In this document: positions 60,346-64,000 of the stretch, piece after piece
Layout of the letters: the number at the start of each line of letters is the position of its first letter
Numbering within the stretch: the first letter of the stretch is position 1
Translations under genes and position numbers: made by a program
The notes under the pieces: model-generated
What the model was told of the DNA's origin: nothing
The model's input: the letters and a program-made list of their open reading frames with translations, nothing else
The model's database searches: none
NCBI GenBank assembly: GCA_030159075.1
Contig: BROG01000550.1
Span: forward strand, 335,501-399,500
Length of the DNA stretch: 64,000 bases
Origin: Atrina japonica
Taxonomy: Eukaryota; Mollusca; Bivalvia; Pterioida; Pinnidae
Direction: 5' to 3'

Positions 60346-61868
60346 AACATCAGAGCAAATAAGAGATATTTATATAAGTTATATAAACCTATTTGTTAAT
60401 TGTTGTAAAATAGATCAAATTTATGCTTAACATCTTTTGCCAAGTTCTTGGCAAAGGAGCAATCAGTATGTTTGTAAAAAGGTCGTGTACATGATCTTAA
60501 AGGAGCATCTAACGTAGGCTCTTCTGCTTGCAATACAAATGTGCGTATTACCAAGTCTCTTTTTTAAGGTGGTCTCACACGCTTCAATGATCCTTTGCTA
60601 TAATAAATACTGCACATTTCCCCAATCTTCTACAATTCAGCAGTGGATTTTATAAGTGACAAGTAAATGTAACAGAATGGTAAACTTACCTATCAATCAT
60701 ACATTTTTCACTTAATCTATTTCTTTCAAATTATCGGAGATTATTTCTTACAGTTAAACAAAGTGTGGGCCTACATAAAATTTGAGTGCAGTTTAATTGT
60801 TATTACTCAAATTTGCCATACATTTCAGGTAAATACAGGTATATACCTCACCTTAGGTAAACTTGATTCATCAGGAGTGCAAAATAATTGTATTCCCATT
60901 TAAAAGTATCTCCATTTTAGTTTCATCTGCTTATTATTTCTACAAATTGATGTATTCTAATGTAACCTACCTGATTATTTTCCGTTCTATAAGGTGGCAC
61001 AGTTGACAGCTAAGATAAGTCGTAATGTATGTTTGTTTCTATCAAATTACAAAGACTACAAGTTTATTTCCCCACCCACTTACCTCGTACATGTAACTTT
61101 CTCTTACAGAGGACTTTAGAGTCTTAGATGGATGTATCTACCTGTCCTATAGACAAATATTTGTGTGTTCCACTGGGAATTCCATTTAGTATTGATTTAA
61201 AACCGTAGGCCTGTGTATATATACTCACATTTATTTAGTCAGAGAGATGGGATAGCTTCATGGTGTGGTGCAGTCTGATAAAATGTACTATAGAACTGTA
61301 TTTGAACACATAACATCACCCGTACCTAGTATATAACCATGATATGGACTCCACTTCTAACACAAATTCATTATGATATTACTAAAGTTTGTCAACTGTC
61401 AAACATAATACATACTGATAGTGTGATTAAGGCTAGCCTTACTGACACCCTGTAATAGCTGTAATCTCAAAATTATCCTATACACACTGATAAATTCCAC
61501 TCAACTGACTTATGTGGGGCAGACATTATCCGTATGTCTCCAGTGCTGGCACCAGGGTAGCTCAAGGGACAGCGTAATAACAATTAGTCTACGGTTACAG
61601 AAGACAACAGAAGGAGACTTGATATACTTATCATTAAATGTTGAAGCTATGTTGTGAGATAACACATCAGTTGATTCCAGGTTTTATTGCTCTTTTTATG
61701 ATTTCATATGTTCACTGAAGTGTTTAATTAGTCTCCTAGTTCCTACAGATGTTATGATGGAGACAATTTAGCTACCTGATACAGGTGTGGATCCATCAAG
61801 TGATTTATGTAGGGATACAGACATTGAATATGCCACAGCAAATGGTGACCGCTATACAGCGTTTTTAG

Positions 61869-62012
61869 AAACACAGGACTTTTTATCTTACTGGTAACTG
61901 AAAAGTATTAACTAGTATTTTTCTAGCTGTACTGCATTTCAGAAATATAGGGCTTTTTAGCTTACCTTCACTGGAAACTGAAAAGTGTTAGCTATGGTAG
62001 TATTTTTCTGTC
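61869..62012. repeat. Two-copy tandem duplication, about 82 bp
   Basis: 'gaaacacaggactttttatc' with 'tggtaactgaaaagtattaac' and 'agtatttttct' is repeated as 'gaaatatagggctttttagc', 'tggaaactgaaaagtgttagc' and 'agtatttttct'. Copies are moderately diverged. Confidence 0.7.
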
Positions 62013-62243
62013 CATCACAATAAGTAGAAATTCTGTAAAGTTCTTGTTTCTAGAAAGCCATATCAAGCTGCATTATTTGCTCTAACCTTTGACCTCAGGA
62101 CCAAGGTGAAGAGATAAGGGTTTTTGCTTGATACAATAGGACAGTTCCATGTGCCTTAATGGGAGTTTGCTTAGATCTCTGTAAACTTTTTTTTCACCAT
62201 AACTTTGAGTGAGTTTGAAACTTCCTGGAGCTAAAGTTATATA

Positions 62244-62345
62244 TTTTGGGAATTTGCCTGTTTACTTGTGGAAAGCTGGTGGTGGTCTTTCCAGGTATCT
62301 AATAATATAGTTCTCGCCATCACCATGAAAGGTATATAAACATTC
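62244..62345 (+). repeat. tRNA-derived SINE (family 1), 3' fragment
   Basis: 'tgcctgtttacttgtggaaa' and 'ggtggtggtctttccaggta' plus 'ctcgccatcaccatgaaa' match the SINE body. The tRNA head is absent. Confidence 0.6.
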
Positions 62346-62879
62346 TATAATTTGAGCATTGAATGAGACAAAAAGCTTCAATAAAACTGAAAAAGTATTT
62401 ATCCAAAAAATGCTTTAGACCTTACAGGGAATTGTTCAGTCTTATTAGAATACTTGAGACTAGGCCATGCTACACTGTAAGAACTTTAAAAAGAATACTT
62501 TTTTAGGAATTAATCATAATTTTGCCTAGTTGCACTTTTAGCTCTGTCATTTTATTGGTAATTCTGATGGCTATATATCTATATCAAGTTGCATTGAATG
62601 TTAATTACACTGTGACAAGATGGTTTCCTTATCAAAACTTACAGGTCTAACTTTTCGGTAATTAGAAATGACAAACAAATGTCAGAGTAATCTAAAATGA
62701 TCTATGTTGTAACATGATAAAGCTTACACTGATAATTGAAGATCATTTTAATTTTAATTGTAATATATTTATGCTCTGTTCTGAAGATAATATATTATTA
62801 GACAAATCTGTCCTGAGAATTAAATATTGAATCTTGCCTGCAATATGTCATTATAAACCTATCCATATATCAGGTTCTT

Positions 62880-63080
62880 CCATTGGTTTGTGGCCGCATG
62901 CAATGCTTTTATGATAAAGGGTCAGACTCTCAAGGAAATACCAGGTTCAATTCCCAGTAACAGATCACATTTTGGACCTTAGGAAAAGTTACTAGTCCCT
63001 CTCCAAGCACTCTGCTTGTGACGTGAAAGTTGCAGGGGTTTTAGGTGAGGCTTAAAACCAAGTTCCTGTGTTATAATAAT
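62880..63080 (+). repeat. Possible tRNA-derived SINE (fourth type)
   Basis: A B-box-like ggttcaattccc at 62944-62955 is preceded by 'gtggccgcatgcaatgc' in the A-box position. A body with 'ctagtccctctccaagcact' follows. There is no second copy in the window to define the ends. Confidence 0.45.
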
Positions 63081-63117
63081 TGTTTTAAGTATTAATGAAT
63101 ACCCAATGTATTTGACA

Positions 63118-63640
63118 TAGGGCCATTTAAAGAATCCTCACTGCATTAGAAAAAGTCCATACAAAGAATCGTCACTGCTTTGGCAAAGGTCCATAGAAAG
63201 ATTCCTCACAGCATTGGCAAAGGTCCAAACAAAGGTTCATACAAAGAATCCTCACTGCAGTGGCAAAGGGCCATAGCAAAGGCCCATACAAATAAGGATT
63301 CTTTGTATGGACCTCAATGTATTGACAAGCTCCATACAAAGAATTGTCACTGTATTGGCAAAGGTCCATACAAAGAATCCCCACTGCAGCAACAAAGGTC
63401 AAGAAAAAGAAGCCTCACTGCATTGGCAAAGGTCCATATAAAGACTCTTCACTGCAATGGCAAATGTCCATACAAAGAATCCTTGCAGCTTTGGCAATTG
63501 TCCATACCAAAGGTCCATTGAAAGACTCTTCACTATACTAGCAAAGATCCATACAACAAATCCCATAGGCATAGGTCCATAGAAAAAATTCATATAAAAA
63601 ATTCTCACTGTATTTGCATAGATTCATAGCAAAGGTCCAT
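63118..63640. repeat. 34-bp minisatellite with one inverted unit
   Basis: The unit is aaagaatcctcactgcattg plus 'gcaaaggtccatac', about 14 copies with many variants. Near 63293-63315 one unit lies in reverse orientation (ggattctttgtatggacct). Several overlapping frames on both strands are products of the repeat. Confidence 0.9.
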
Positions 63641-63644
63641 ATTT

Positions 63645-64000
63645 GTAGCACTTTACCTGTTGATGTCTCAGTATAGATGAAGGATTTGGGTAAAAAAATA
63701 ACCAGCAATAAAACAAATAATCCATTGGTATGTGATATTTGCCTACTTTTATTGTTTAACAAATTGTACTAAGAGAAGGTTTTGTCTAAATGTGCACCTG
63801 AAGTAATTGCTTATATGTCTTGTTATATTTTAACAAAATTAATCTATGTAAGTAATGGTCCTCAGTCATCTTTACAACTTGACAGACAATGTTCTGTATA
63901 ATTGCAACCTTTGTAGGTCAAAAGATGCACTCAAATGGGCAGGGTCATGTTAATCGGTTTCCCCTTTTCATGTTTAGCATATATTTACATACAAGACTTT
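63645..64000. other. Right edge of the window, no gene seen
   Basis: AT-rich sequence without recognisable repeats or coding signal. Confidence 0.5.

Larger units (their letters stand above)
59905..62240. other. Gene-free stretch
   Basis: It contains a possible SINE at 60176 and a tandem duplication at 61869, listed separately. Minus-strand donor-like gtaagt sites lie near 60688 and 61083. No exon could be supported. Confidence 0.4.

Noticed and set aside
63172..63762. Several overlapping Lys- and Ser-rich frames
   Set aside because: They read through the 34-bp minisatellite in different registers.

Overview
The window is animal nuclear DNA. It is AT-rich, its genes have GT-AG spliceosomal introns, and most of it is repeats: tRNA-headed SINEs, miniature inverted-repeat elements (MITEs), long CT and TA microsatellites and many minisatellites. 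The SINE and repeat style, including a core-type SINE that resembles ones seen widely in molluscs, suggests a lophotrochozoan, probably a bivalve or related mollusc. That placement is inference; nothing here fixes the species.

Only two protein-coding loci can be supported. (1) At the left edge, on the plus strand, is the 3' part of a multi-exon membrane-protein gene. Four exons (1076-1140, 2809-2943, 3760-3908, 7724-7840) join in phase to give about 154 residues: hydrophobic segments, a basic loop, and a charged helical C-terminus with a stop at 7838-7840. The 5' part lies outside the window and I do not recognise the family. (2) At 51163-52530 on the minus strand is an intronless 455-residue BTB-BACK protein most like BTBD17/galectin-3-binding-protein relatives. 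Its 5' UTR is split just upstream of the ATG, and a candidate upstream UTR exon ends at 57583.

The rest is gene-poor. Layout: 1-120 start of a tandem array; 236-2700 SINEs, a tandem repeat and a MITE in and around gene 1; 3-7.8 kb introns holding MITE fragments; 8.6-9.8 kb a minisatellite and two MITEs; 9.8-16.5 kb quiet AT-rich DNA; 16.5-24.8 kb SINE, CT and TA microsatellites, paired 27-bp arrays, a 51-bp array and a 70-bp array; 25-32 kb mostly unique DNA with a SINE nested in a MITE and an unusual CpG-bearing block at 31.3-31.5 kb; 32.5-38.6 kb dense repeats (SINEs, a near-perfect palindrome, 25-bp and 37-bp arrays, two MITEs); 39-51 kb mostly unique DNA with MITEs, a composite MITE, a palindrome and a very long CT tract; 51-57.6 kb the BTB locus, whose long putative 5' UTR intron contains conserved-element-like blocks; 58-64 kb SINEs and short tandem arrays.

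No transposase, reverse transcriptase, viral or RNA-polymerase-II small-RNA gene could be read, so every mobile element seen is non-autonomous. The most interesting material is the layered repeat history (nested insertions with intact target duplications, higher-order tandem arrays, foldback elements), the 31.3 kb block, and the unidentified membrane-protein gene.
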